Below are positions 19,686-29,786 of a DNA stretch of 64,000 nt, in pieces. The position numbers and the translations under genes are program-made. Below the pieces are notes generated by a model. That model was not told the origin of the DNA, did not search any database, and saw only the letters and a list, made by a program, of their open reading frames with translations. Source of the stretch: Algibacter sp. L1A34 (GTDB taxonomy: Bacteria > Bacteroidota > Bacteroidia > Flavobacteriales > Flavobacteriaceae); contig NZ_CP047029.1 of NCBI RefSeq assembly GCF_009796805.1, forward strand, positions 3,982,001 through 4,046,000. Direction: 5' to 3'. The first letter of the stretch is position 1, and the number at the start of each line of letters is the position of its first letter.

Positions 19686-22600
19686 ATTCTTTTAACTTTA
19701 TTTGAACCTTATATTTTAATGGTTGTAATTCACCTAATTTCTTAATATTTTTAATAGCAAATATTTTTGAATCTTTATTTACAAGCCATATTTCGTATTT
19801 ATCTTTATTTTCTTCACCAAACTTTTTCTCTTCATTTGAAAGCATAAAGGATGTGCCATTATAATATTTACTTTCTACAAATATCAGTGTCTTCTTTAGC
19901 ACATCATAGTACTTAATATCATAATGTTCGTTTTCGTTTGTTCTCGCTGTTAGCTCAACATTCTTATACAAATGAGGTCTTTCATATAAATATTTTCTAA
20001 TAATCTCTTCCACACTATTTCCAAGTTTTTTCTTGTCATTATCAGATAATCCACTATTACCACTACCACCTAACCAAAAGCCATTTTTATCCCCTTCCTC
20101 TCTACCATTGTTTTTAGTAATTATTTCAAACTCTTCTATAAATTCTGGTACCTGATTAATATCTAAATTAAATGAAGTATTACCATCAATTGTATCGACT
20201 ACTTTTTCTACTTCTTTATTTTCTTCAAATTGAGATTTTATGTAATCTATACGGCCTTCAAAGTAAATTAAACTATTAAGTTCTTCATCTCTTCTAATAT
20301 TTAATATCTCATCATCTGAAAAATGCTTACTGTTAGAACTTTCAATAAAATCATATTCAGGGTAATCTTCATTCTCTAATTCAAAGTTTATTGTTGGAAA
20401 TAATTTTGATAATTCATTAATTATAGTAAAATCTAAATCGTAACTATTTTGGTTTTGTGTTAATGAAAAACCACTTATCAAATGTTCTATTTTGTTTACA
20501 TTTTTAATAAAATGCTTTTGATCATCCTTAGTTCTATTTGATAAAAATTGCCACAATTGATTTTTAACCATCTTTTTTCTTTCATCATAAAATAGATTCA
20601 ATTCTTTGTTAAATAATGTATCAAAAGATAATTTGTAATCTGATATATCATTATAACTCTTCAAATCTATATCTAGAATTGTGAACACATTTCTAATTTT
20701 TACAATTTCATCAATATTATCATCTGAATTAAATAATTTCACCTCACTTAATTCAGGAAAATTATCATATATGCATTCCTCTATATTATGCTCATTTAAA
20801 TGAGAAATTCCTTCAATTCCTTTAAGTCTGAAAATAGTTTTCCAAACAGATAATCTTATACTAATTTCCCCTAGTAAAATATTTGCTTCTTCTAAAACAC
20901 CTTCTGCTAGTTCGTTTCTAACATCGTAGATATTGTCTTCTTTTGATTGCATAATTATTGATTCAAAAGTTTTCTTTTCATCTAATGTATCAAAGACCTT
21001 TAAGAAAATATCAGATAAATTATCTCTAAATTGTTTATTTTGTTTTAATTGAACTATTGATACTCCATTTGGAATATGCAAATAAAACTGATTATTGGAA
21101 TAAGCATAATTATATGGCTCAACTTGAAAAACTTCTTTATCAATACTACAAACTAATTCTTTGCTACAGTTAATTTTTAACTTATTTAAAAGTCTAACTT
21201 GTTTGTTTTTATCGTCTTCCTTTGATATTTTATCTAATCTAAATGCTAAAACAAATGGTTTTATCTCTTTAATAAACTTTTCAAAATCTTGAGAAATTTC
21301 AGCATTTTTATTTTCAGTCTCAATTTCTAAATCAAGATCATTTAAATTTGTTAAACCAAACATTTTTATAGCTCTGGAACCTCCTGATCGTGAAGGATAA
21401 TAAAAAATTGGGAATTTTTTTGTTAAGCCTTCAGGTAGTTTTATTCTATCACTAAAATAAATATCATTAGCATTTTTTACTACAATTTTCTCACCTTCTC
21501 TGGCATATAAATCAACATCCAAGATTGATTGTTCATTTTTCTTATAATGGCCAACTAAACTCTTGTAAAAGACTTGAGAACTTTTACTGTTATTTTTATT
21601 AGCTAGCTCTTGAGTTCTCTTTTTAAGATAATTAATATCTAAATCATTAAAATCTTTTTTCGCTCCAAAGAAAACAAGTATTCTATCTACTTCCGTTTTA
21701 TCTAACCCTTTATTTATTTTTGATAGATATTCATAATCTATTTTAAAAGGGTTGAACCATTCTTGCTTTTTACTAGTAATTAAGTAATCTTTAATATTAA
21801 ACAGTTGTGTTATTTTATAGAAAATTAAGTTCTGATAATCTGATATTTGATAAATACGCTTACGATAAACGTAATTTAATTTTTCTACATTAGAATGCAA
21901 TAAAGTATAATTTGTAAAAATGTTTTTTATTTTTTCATCAAGAGAAAGCCAACTAATAACTTGATTGATATTAATTGATTCTTTGTTTAGTATTTTATTA
22001 AAGTTTTTTATGCTAAATAAACTATAGCTATGAATTACTGTATTGTGAATATTATTTGAATATTGAATAAAACCAGGCTCCATTGCTTTATTAATTTTCT
22101 CTATTACAGAAAATGGATTTACACCTAACCATTTCAAAAAGGCTTCAACTTCTTCTGCGTTCTCAGTTTCTAAACCTAAATTTTCAAGATTTGCAATTGT
22201 GAGCTTATTATCATACAATTCTCCAAAAATTTCCTTAGATAATTTACCTATTTCAAATTCATCAGATAAAACAAGGTTTTGAATCTTTTCTAATCGATTT
22301 TCACGGTTTAAACAAGGAATTTCTGCATCATAATCTAACTTTGGATTATCTCCTCGCAACTTATAATTATGAAACAATTTTTGATAAAACTCTTTAATTA
22401 TTGCAAGTTTTTTATCTGCATTTTCTTCAAGATAAGTTGTTGTTTCTGTTATAATACTCTTTATAACATATTGTGGCTCAAAAGACTGAATATTTGATAT
22501 CCCTTCTAATTCATCTTTTAAACTTCTTGATTTGTTTTTTTGTAACCGAAGATCTAATTCTTCTAGTAACTTTGTATGCAATTGAGGGTTTAAAAACCTA

Positions 22601-24126
22601 ATATTAGAATAGCTAGGAACTTCTAAATCTTTATTTTCCGTTGTTTTATTGGTAAAGACAAAATCATTGACTTTAATCGGTTTATCCTTATCGTCAATTA
22701 AAACATCAAATTTTTCATTCGGATATTTATCTAATAGCAAGCATATAAATTTTGCTCTTTGATTAATTGTTAAGCCCTTAGCAATACGTTCTATAATCGT
22801 TTTATATTTTTTTGGCGACTTAACATAAGTTTGAGGTGCTATAGGTAATGAACAAAAAGCTAGTTGTTCGCCATATAAATGTTCGAGTTTATGCTCCTCA
22901 ATAAACTCTGCGATCCTATTTCCTAAGTTTTTAGCTATAGATGACTTTACATATTGACCAGATAAAATAGGATAAACTTCAAATTCATCCCAATACAAAT
23001 CTATTAAATTAGAATATGGTTTATAAACATTAGAAGCATCATTATTGATTGATTGATAAGGCAACCAAGATTTTATATGTTTTTGCTTCAAATCTTCAAC
23101 CAATTCTAAATGCAACTCAAATAATTTTTCTAAAACAAATGGATTCACTTTAGAATTAGTACTATGATTTCTGTTTTGATCCAACTCTAAACTAGCATGT
23201 GCTACAAATGGTAACTCAAAAGGGATTTGAGTTTTAAAGTAGTTGTAGAGTACTTTATCACTAAAGTTCAAATCGTTATTATAGGCTATTTTAACACTGT
23301 ATCGTTTAGGTTCGCTAGAGTCTTTATCTTCTATTAAATTTTCGTCAACTATACCATCAGAACTTATCACATAATAAATATGCCCTTTGTGTTTAATTTC
23401 AAATCTATTTTCTGTAATTTTCTTCCTTGTTACAGAAATGGTTTTCTTTAAATAGTCTCCTGTAATTTCAATAGTTTCAATATTTTTGAGAAATAAAAGT
23501 GTTTTTTTACTTATGGATTTAAGTTGCAGTTTAATGCTGTCTTCATATTCCGCTTTGTACTTTATCGAAATCGTTGTTGTATATTCTAATTTCTTATTTA
23601 CATCCTTAATTTTGCAACAATTTAAAAGTGGTAAAGGATAAACATCTTTATTTAATTTTCTTTCTTTTCTAATTTCCGATAATTCTCTTTCACTGTAACC
23701 AATTTTATTTAAAAGAATGTCTTTTTTTAATAAATCATCAAAAATGACTTCAAAATCGTTACTTAAAATACTTATTTTATCAGCCCAGTTAATAATAGAA
23801 CGAAAACCAAGCCCTTTATTACCAATATAACCTGATGACACTTTTGAAGACAGCCCTGGGTAAAAAATTGAATCGTAACCTTTTACAGAAAACGGTTTAT
23901 CACCATCGTTACTTATTTTTAGAAGTTGTTTTTTAGTATTTAAATGAATTCTAACCTTAGTAGCCCCTTCATCCTCACAGTTCTGAAATAACTCTAATAA
24001 CTGCCTGCCATCGTAACCTTGGTTAGTTTGCTTTTCTATGTTATTAAGTCCTATTAAATTTTTAGGGTTTTTCAGCTCTTCCCAACGCTTTTCAATAATA
24101 TCTTTAACCTGCTCCTTTATAGTCAT
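19675..24126 (-). CDS. Sacsin-type GHKL ATPase with C-terminal DUF3883-like domain
   Basis: 1483-aa protein. Residues about 25-150 form a Hsp90/MutL/histidine-kinase type ATP-binding fold: LLELFQNCEDEGATKV (N box), ISNDGDKPFS (DxG equivalent) and GYIGNKGLGFRSI (glycine lid), as in sacsin. The long middle part is helical with no named domain. The last about 110 residues (LYERPHLYKNVELTAR, YDIKYYDV, IFVESKYY) match a DUF3883-like domain, related to restriction-nuclease folds. It lies between hsdS and hsdR, overlapping hsdR by 11 bp and 19 bp from hsdS. It is likely an added effector or a regulator of the type I system. Confidence 0.82.
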   Translation of the reverse strand: MTIKEQVKDIIEKRWEELKNPKNLIGLNNIEKQTNQGYDGRQLLELFQNCEDEGATKVRIHLNTKKQLLKISNDGDKPFSVKGYDSIFYPGLSSKVSSGYIGNKGLGFRSIINWADKISILSNDFEVIFDDLLKKDILLNKIGYSERELSEIRKERKLNKDVYPLPLLNCCKIKDVNKKLEYTTTISIKYKAEYEDSIKLQLKSISKKTLLFLKNIETIEITGDYLKKTISVTRKKITENRFEIKHKGHIYYVISSDGIVDENLIEDKDSSEPKRYSVKIAYNNDLNFSDKVLYNYFKTQIPFELPFVAHASLELDQNRNHSTNSKVNPFVLEKLFELHLELVEDLKQKHIKSWLPYQSINNDASNVYKPYSNLIDLYWDEFEVYPILSGQYVKSSIAKNLGNRIAEFIEEHKLEHLYGEQLAFCSLPIAPQTYVKSPKKYKTIIERIAKGLTINQRAKFICLLLDKYPNEKFDVLIDDKDKPIKVNDFVFTNKTTENKDLEVPSYSNIRFLNPQLHTKLLEELDLRLQKNKSRSLKDELEGISNIQSFEPQYVIKSIITETTTYLEENADKKLAIIKEFYQKLFHNYKLRGDNPKLDYDAEIPCLNRENRLEKIQNLVLSDEFEIGKLSKEIFGELYDNKLTIANLENLGLETENAEEVEAFLKWLGVNPFSVIEKINKAMEPGFIQYSNNIHNTVIHSYSLFSIKNFNKILNKESININQVISWLSLDEKIKNIFTNYTLLHSNVEKLNYVYRKRIYQISDYQNLIFYKITQLFNIKDYLITSKKQEWFNPFKIDYEYLSKINKGLDKTEVDRILVFFGAKKDFNDLDINYLKKRTQELANKNNSKSSQVFYKSLVGHYKKNEQSILDVDLYAREGEKIVVKNANDIYFSDRIKLPEGLTKKFPIFYYPSRSGGSRAIKMFGLTNLNDLDLEIETENKNAEISQDFEKFIKEIKPFVLAFRLDKISKEDDKNKQVRLLNKLKINCSKELVCSIDKEVFQVEPYNYAYSNNQFYLHIPNGVSIVQLKQNKQFRDNLSDIFLKVFDTLDEKKTFESIIMQSKEDNIYDVRNELAEGVLEEANILLGEISIRLSVWKTIFRLKGIEGISHLNEHNIEECIYDNFPELSEVKLFNSDDNIDEIVKIRNVFTILDIDLKSYNDISDYKLSFDTLFNKELNLFYDERKKMVKNQLWQFLSNRTKDDQKHFIKNVNKIEHLISGFSLTQNQNSYDLDFTIINELSKLFPTINFELENEDYPEYDFIESSNSKHFSDDEILNIRRDEELNSLIYFEGRIDYIKSQFEENKEVEKVVDTIDGNTSFNLDINQVPEFIEEFEIITKNNGREEGDKNGFWLGGSGNSGLSDNDKKKLGNSVEEIIRKYLYERPHLYKNVELTARTNENEHYDIKYYDVLKKTLIFVESKYYNGTSFMLSNEEKKFGEENKDKYEIWLVNKDSKIFAIKNIKKLGELQPLKYKVQIKLKEYAV

Positions 24127-24145
24127 TTATTCGGTTTCTTTCTTT

Positions 24146-25462
24146 TTAACACACCCTAACCTTACCAGTTACAACCCCATTTATTAAACTACTCTTATAC
24201 TCTTTTAACTTCTCTATTTCTTGCTGTTTTAAGCCAATAGCAGTTTCTATTTTTTGTGAAGCAGTTTCTATATAAGCTGAAATTTCTTTTTGTTCTGAAA
24301 GAGATGGAAATGGAATACTAAAATTTTTCAAGGCTTGAAAATTCAAACCTTCTCTTCCTCCACCTTGTTGATGAAACCAAATCTGATTTTGCCCAACTTC
24401 AGAGGCTATTAATCTATTCAAATAAAGTGTAGTTATTTTTTCATTAGGTCTTAATATGCAAACGTGTTGATTTACATTTAATGGAATATCAATATTAACA
24501 AAATAGCATCTACCAATTGAACCACCTGTTATATTCAAAAGAACATCTCCTTTAAAAACTTGACTGTTACTCATAGATTGATGAACTTTATCAGATATAA
24601 AAGCAACTCCATCTAATTCTATCTTATCGAAAAATATATTTTGACTTCTTAATAAAGGAATTCCTTTATCTAAATATGTTGTACCACCTCCAGAAGGTGT
24701 AACACCACTTCCAATTTTACTTGTAACGTGTTTTATTTTCTTCACCTCCCAATGCTCAGGAATCTCACCAATCCACTCCACACCAGAATCTTTCAAAGTA
24801 ACACTATCATTTAAACCACGTGTTACTGCTTTGTGTATTAAAATTTGTTTACGTTCTTTAAGTAAATGTATTTGTTGCTCTTTAATTGCAATAGCATCGT
24901 CTATTTTTCTGGTTTTATCGTCTAAAAATTGGGCTATTTTGGTTTGTTCTGAAAGTGGTGGAATAGGAAAGATAAAATTATTAAAATTGTCAGCAGGGAA
25001 TCGCCACCTACCTAACATTGAAACACCTTGACCGTGAGCATAAAAGACTTTACTCTGATAACCTAATTGAAGTAAAATTAAAAGGTAATTCCTATCACAA
25101 TTTGTATCTAAAATATTAAACACCCTATAATCAGGACTGATTACTCCATCATATTTTGACAAATCAACATAACCTGTAAGTAAATCCATATGATTCATAG
25201 CAAAATCTCCTTGAAATACTAACTGATATTTTGAATAATCCATAGATAGCTGTCCTGAACCACTATCAATATCTTTGACTTTTATTCCAGATTGGGTAAT
25301 AGATAATACATCATGACCAAGTTCTCCTGAAATTCTTTTCAAAATTGTAAAGACATATTTTAACCTTTTCAATTCCCAATGCTCAGGAATTTCACCCAAC
25401 CATTCCACTCCAGAATTTTTGTACTTCTCGTAACGTTGTACTTTATTTTCAACTTCTACCAT
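24146..25462 (-). CDS. hsdS: Type I restriction specificity subunit S
   Basis: 438-aa HsdS with two target-recognition domains, each opened by a copy of the same block (EWLGEIPEHWELKRLK at about 16, EWIGEIPEHWEVKKIK at about 226). Each is closed by a conserved helical spacer (LSEQTKIAQFLDDKTRKI and LSEQKEISAYIETASQKI). It sets the bipartite DNA target for methylation and cutting. The ATG overlaps the hsdM stop. The internal duplication is normal for HsdS and also gives homology for domain shuffling. Confidence 0.95.
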   Translation of the reverse strand: MVEVENKVQRYEKYKNSGVEWLGEIPEHWELKRLKYVFTILKRISGELGHDVLSITQSGIKVKDIDSGSGQLSMDYSKYQLVFQGDFAMNHMDLLTGYVDLSKYDGVISPDYRVFNILDTNCDRNYLLILLQLGYQSKVFYAHGQGVSMLGRWRFPADNFNNFIFPIPPLSEQTKIAQFLDDKTRKIDDAIAIKEQQIHLLKERKQILIHKAVTRGLNDSVTLKDSGVEWIGEIPEHWEVKKIKHVTSKIGSGVTPSGGGTTYLDKGIPLLRSQNIFFDKIELDGVAFISDKVHQSMSNSQVFKGDVLLNITGGSIGRCYFVNIDIPLNVNQHVCILRPNEKITTLYLNRLIASEVGQNQIWFHQQGGGREGLNFQALKNFSIPFPSLSEQKEISAYIETASQKIETAIGLKQQEIEKLKEYKSSLINGVVTGKVRVC

Positions 25463-27810
25463 TAGACCAAGTTTAAAATTTCAGAAATTAAACCATCGCT
25501 TTGTTTTTCTAAGTCTAGTATATCTTTGGTTACGTCTTCTATGTTACGTAATGGGGTGTGCTTGTAAAAGTATTTGTTGAAGCTAATCTCATAACCAATT
25601 TTGGTAGCGTCTAGGTTTATCCAAGCTTCTGGTACGTGTGGTTGTACTTCGCGTTTAAAGTAACTGTGTATGTTGTCTTTAAGCGGTACGTTTTCGGTGT
25701 CGCGTAGGTCGCTTTCTGTTTCGTAGATTATGTATTCTCCTTTTTTAGCAGTTGCGTAATACCCAAAGTCTGCTAAGTCTTTTTCTTCGCAATCTAAATG
25801 GGCTAAGCGTTTGTTTAGTTTATCGCCAGATAGTTTTTCTACTTTTTTAATGACTTTTTCGGCTTCAGCATCGTACCAACTTACCGCATTTAAAATGGCT
25901 TTTTTATCGCTTGCAGAAATGCTTAGTTTTTGGGTTTTAATTTCAGCATCTACTAATTTTTTAAATTGGTTAAAGTCGTTGTATTCTTGGTCACCAATGG
26001 CTTTTAATAAAGCTGTTCCTGCTTTTACCAAGTTTAAGTGCTTTAACCATGTTGCAGGCTTAATCAGTTTTGTTTTATTGGCAGATGATAAGTTGAGCTC
26101 GTTTTTTTCGCACCATTCTAAAATCTCTTTTTCGTGTTGCTTGGTGTTGGTGTATATGCTGTCTCCAAAAGTTTCAAACGCATATTGCATCGGTTCTTGT
26201 AACACTCTATCGTAACGTAAGATTTCTATTCGTTCTGCTGTAAATTGGGCGCATAAACGTTTTGGTCTTTCTATAGTGGCTTTGTAATAGCCAAAATCCG
26301 TATTATCGAATACCTGTGCTGAGATGCCTTGCTCGCCTTCGCGTTCTGCAACGCTCATGTTGGTATAGGTATTTACAATTTTAGTAATGTGTTTTGGCGA
26401 GAACTCACAGTTTTTGTTTCCTAAGTTTTTACGTAGTTTACGGTACAGTTGTCCTGCATCAATCAATTGTACTTTACCTTTTCGGTTAGCTGCTTTATTG
26501 TTACTTAAAATCCAGATATAGGTAGTAATACCTGTATTGTAAAACAGGTTGTTTGGTAATTGCACAATGGCTTCTAGCCAATCGTTTTCTATAATGTGTC
26601 TGCGTATGTTACTTTCGCCTCCTCCTGCATCTCCTGTAAATAGGCTACTTCCGTTATGTACCGAAGCAATACGTGTTCCTGTTTTGCTTTGAGATAAAGA
26701 TTTCATCTTATCTACCATTTCCATTAAGAACAGTAATTGTCCGTCGGACGATCTTGGAATGGCATCTGCTTCCTCTTCTACATTCCAATAGTTTTTTAAA
26801 GAGATTTTAAAACGCGGATCGATCACATCTTTACCATCCTTAATATATTTTTGTTCACTAGACCATGATTTTCCGTAAGGTGGATTAGACAACATAAAAT
26901 CGAAAGACTTGCCTGCAAACTCGTCTGTAGATAAGGTAGAACCTACTCTGATGTTTTCAGGATTGTTTCCTTTAATCATCATATCAGACTTACAAATGGC
27001 GTAGGTTTCGTCGTTTATTTCTTTTCCGTAGAGATAGACATCTCCTGTAGCACGAATCTCGCCTGCTTCATCTTTAATAAAGTTTTGACTTTCGGTAAGC
27101 ATTCCTCCAGAACCACAAGCAGGATCGTAAATGGTCATTACTGGTGGTAAATTGTCTTTAATTGGGTCGAAGATAATGTGCGTCATTAAATCAATCACTT
27201 CGCGAGGTGTAAAATGTTCTCCTGCTTCTTCGTTATTTTCTTCGTTGAATTTTCTGATTAATTCTTCAAATACATAACCCATTCCTAAATTAGATAAGGC
27301 AGGTAATTTTCTACCTTCTGGATCTTCTTTTTCAAAAGGTGTTAAGTTAATGTATGAGGATGTAAATTTTTCCAAAACATCTAACAATACATCTTTGGTT
27401 GCCATGTGGCGCACTTGACTACGCAGTTTGAATTTCTCGATGATTTCCTTCACATTAGGACTGAAACCGTTTAGGTAATCTTCAAAATTGGCTTGTAATA
27501 TTTGTTGGCTATTGGTTGCGGTGTCTTTTAGCTTTTGAAGGGTCCAGGTGCTAACGTTATAAAATACATAACCTGAAGCTTCGCGTAAACCAGATTCGTC
27601 CCATTCTGTAAAACCAGCTTCGTCACGTTGAAAGGCTAGTTCTTCTAAAACGGCGGCTTTTGTTGGTTCTAAAAGGGCGTCTAAACGACGTAGTACTATC
27701 ATTGGTAAAATGACGTCACGGTATTTTCCGCGTACGTAAACATCTCGCAAACAATCGTCTGCAATAGACCAGATAAAGGATACTAATTTATTGTGGGATG
27801 ATTTGTTCAT
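25462..27810 (-). CDS. hsdM: Type I restriction modification DNA methyltransferase subunit M
   Basis: 782-aa N6-adenine methyltransferase. An N-terminal HsdM helical domain (FIWSIADDCLRDVY...) precedes the SAM-binding motif I DPACGSGGM at about residue 233 and catalytic motif IV NPPYGKSW at about 311. At 782 aa it is longer than the roughly 500-aa enterobacterial type; the C-terminal 250 residues (ADFGYYATAKKGEY, IGYEISFNKYFYKHTPLR) match the longer type I M subunits. Overlap of stop and start with hsdS shows an operon. It protects host DNA. Confidence 0.96.
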   Translation of the reverse strand: MNKSSHNKLVSFIWSIADDCLRDVYVRGKYRDVILPMIVLRRLDALLEPTKAAVLEELAFQRDEAGFTEWDESGLREASGYVFYNVSTWTLQKLKDTATNSQQILQANFEDYLNGFSPNVKEIIEKFKLRSQVRHMATKDVLLDVLEKFTSSYINLTPFEKEDPEGRKLPALSNLGMGYVFEELIRKFNEENNEEAGEHFTPREVIDLMTHIIFDPIKDNLPPVMTIYDPACGSGGMLTESQNFIKDEAGEIRATGDVYLYGKEINDETYAICKSDMMIKGNNPENIRVGSTLSTDEFAGKSFDFMLSNPPYGKSWSSEQKYIKDGKDVIDPRFKISLKNYWNVEEEADAIPRSSDGQLLFLMEMVDKMKSLSQSKTGTRIASVHNGSSLFTGDAGGGESNIRRHIIENDWLEAIVQLPNNLFYNTGITTYIWILSNNKAANRKGKVQLIDAGQLYRKLRKNLGNKNCEFSPKHITKIVNTYTNMSVAEREGEQGISAQVFDNTDFGYYKATIERPKRLCAQFTAERIEILRYDRVLQEPMQYAFETFGDSIYTNTKQHEKEILEWCEKNELNLSSANKTKLIKPATWLKHLNLVKAGTALLKAIGDQEYNDFNQFKKLVDAEIKTQKLSISASDKKAILNAVSWYDAEAEKVIKKVEKLSGDKLNKRLAHLDCEEKDLADFGYYATAKKGEYIIYETESDLRDTENVPLKDNIHSYFKREVQPHVPEAWINLDATKIGYEISFNKYFYKHTPLRNIEDVTKDILDLEKQSDGLISEILNLV

Positions 27811-27862
27811 TTATATATCTTGAAAATTTAAACTTCAATTAAAAACTGGAAGTTATTAACTT

Positions 27863-28555
27863 TTAAACGTTTTCAAAGAATTTTACAGCATATTTACAGT
27901 ATTCAATTATTAATTCTTTGTCCGTGTCAAATTCCTTTCTATTACCTAAGTAATTTCTGCATTTTTCTGTTATTTCTCTACCGTTTTGTAAATCTTCGAA
28001 GGAAACGCACTTAATATGCTTTCTAGACATCAAAACTATTAGTGCATTCTTATAAGGATAATCACCATTTTTATCAATATCAGATAACTTAAAGCAACCA
28101 CTAGCTCTAAATTTTACTTCAATAAAATGAGCTTGACCATCCTTAAACACAACCAAGTCAGGCATTCTTCTAATATTCATTGCGACTTCATCATTAATAC
28201 CTTTTAATAAATCTTTAATACCAGGAATAGTATTTTCCATACCATATTGAAAAACCTGAAAACCAAGATCCACAAATAAACGTTCTATCAGGGTTTCTGC
28301 AATTCTACCTTTAGTTAAGTTATAGTTGAAACTATTAAAGTCAGCAGCTTTAACTTTCTTTTTTTTCGTCGAACTCTCCTTTATTAAGACTTCACCTACC
28401 TCATTCGTTACATCAACTATCTTGTTTTTTTCCTTAGTTGCTTTAATTGGTTTTTCTGCAACTGCCACATCCTTAACGTTATCCTTTTTATAACATTTAT
28501 AGCAAAGACCTCCGTTAAATTTAGTATAGTCTCCACAATTTATACATTCTGCCAT
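27863..28555 (-). CDS. Zn-ribbon plus PD-(D/E)xK nuclease-like protein leading the restriction operon
   Basis: 230-aa protein. The N-terminus has a short zinc ribbon (CINCGDYTKFNGGLCYKC, residues 4-21). A Lys-rich linker follows, then a domain with PDLVVFKDGQAHFIEVKFRASG at about 140, which carries the D...ExK pattern of VRR-NUC or Holliday-junction-resolvase-like nucleases. It ends 52 bp before hsdM in the same direction and is likely the promoter-proximal gene of the operon. A DNA-binding or nicking accessory role is inferred; the precise family is not certain. Confidence 0.72.
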   Translation of the reverse strand: MAECINCGDYTKFNGGLCYKCYKKDNVKDVAVAEKPIKATKEKNKIVDVTNEVGEVLIKESSTKKKKVKAADFNSFNYNLTKGRIAETLIERLFVDLGFQVFQYGMENTIPGIKDLLKGINDEVAMNIRRMPDLVVFKDGQAHFIEVKFRASGCFKLSDIDKNGDYPYKNALIVLMSRKHIKCVSFEDLQNGREITEKCRNYLGNRKEFDTDKELIIEYCKYAVKFFENV

Positions 28556-28753
28556 TATTCTTGTTTTTTGTATTTAAATAAAAGAGCAAATTAAAAGATT
28601 TGGCTTACAAACAATGGTAAATTGTCATTATTTACGCTTTTCATCTAGCTTTTTTTGTCTTTAATCGATTAAAAACGAATTTATAATTCACTAGTCTGAA
28701 TTAAATTACTCATGATAAAATCTTGCAAATTACATTCTTACTCAGTAATTCAT

Positions 28754-28798
28754 CAAACTTATAGTTTTTGTAGAAGTAAACTTTACGGAAAACCGTAA
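28754..28798 (-). promoter_or_regulatory. Promoter with TTTACGG palindrome for the restriction operon (copy 1 of 3)
   Basis: On the minus strand: palindrome TTTACGG-N4-CCGTAAA-type (here 28782-28798, one end mismatch), exactly 20 bp, then TAAGTTTG (28754-28761), which fits the Bacteroidetes -7 consensus TAnnTTTG. The palindrome covers the -33 region. The same arrangement and spacing occur at 32618-32665 and 36012-36057. Transcription would start about 190 nt before the 230-aa gene. Confidence 0.75.
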
Positions 28799-28804
28799 TT
28801 GTAA

Positions 28805-29716
28805 CTAATTAATTACAAATTCAATATAAATAGGTAAGTGATCCGAAATAAACCTTGCAGTTTCAAGATTATTACAATCTTTCACAAAATCAACTTTTCC
28901 CGATTGATGCATTTCAATTTTACCCGATGAATAATAGATATTATCTATTGCATAATTAAGATAATTCAATGCTTTACATTTTGTTTTTAAGGTGGTTTTT
29001 GAATCTTTTAATGCCGATTTAAATCCTTTTTGATAAAGATTATCCCAAACCTCATGTTTTTCGTTTAAATTAAAATCACCAAGAATAAAAATACTCTCTG
29101 AACTAAGCCGAGTTAGATAATCTTTAAAAAAGATGATTTCTTCCTCTGGCCTTGCATCGTGTTTTCTAGAATGAAAATTAACAATATAAAAAGGCTCACT
29201 ACTATTTTTTGGTAGAAATTTACCAATATACGGTTCTCTATCACATACCTCTTCTAAAGCAGCATCCAAATAAGCTCTACCCGACAAACTTACTTTAGAT
29301 GTTTTCCAAAGAAATGCATAGCGCTCACTTATATAAGCAGATGGGCTTTTAGTAGGATCGCTTACACGATAATCCCACTTACTCCCCATTCTATTTAATT
29401 CATCCGCAATTTTTGCTACGGCTTGTGCTCCAGCAGGATCTTTCCCTACAACTTCTTGTATGGCTACAATATCAAAATTTCTAATAATTTCTGCTATTTG
29501 AATAATTTCGCTAGCATCTTTAGAGCGACCTAAATCCTTTATATTCCAGGATGCAATTTTTAAAGTTTTGGATGATAAAACTCGAATATTAAAACTTGTA
29601 TCACTTGACTGACTCCATCTTTCTGTAATTTTAAAATAACCATTTAAATCCCCATTTAAACCAACTTGAGGATTAAGAAGAAAAATTAAGAGAATACTAC
29701 CGATTATTTTAATCAT
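28805..29716 (-). CDS. Exported or membrane-anchored EEP (DNase I-like) phosphodiesterase
   Basis: 303-aa protein of the endonuclease/exonuclease/phosphatase superfamily. Motifs in order: IASWNIKDLG (Asn), VAIQEVVG (metal Glu), IVNFHSRKHD, ILGDFNLNE (catalytic Asp/Asn) and SDHLPIYIEF (final Asp-His pair). The first 20 residues are hydrophobic, so it is probably exported or anchored. It could cut nucleic acid or a phospholipid/phosphoinositide-type ester; sequence alone does not decide. Last gene of the operon beginning at 32587, 70 bp after the VWA-like lipoprotein gene. Confidence 0.85.
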   Translation of the reverse strand: MIKIIGSILLIFLLNPQVGLNGDLNGYFKITERWSQSSDTSFNIRVLSSKTLKIASWNIKDLGRSKDASEIIQIAEIIRNFDIVAIQEVVGKDPAGAQAVAKIADELNRMGSKWDYRVSDPTKSPSAYISERYAFLWKTSKVSLSGRAYLDAALEEVCDREPYIGKFLPKNSSEPFYIVNFHSRKHDARPEEEIIFFKDYLTRLSSESIFILGDFNLNEKHEVWDNLYQKGFKSALKDSKTTLKTKCKALNYLNYAIDNIYYSSGKIEMHQSGKVDFVKDCNNLETARFISDHLPIYIEFVIN

Positions 29717-29786
29717 TTACCGAATATAGCTTAAAAAGACATCACTTTTGTTTATTAAAAACAAACATTAATTAATTGATTATAAA

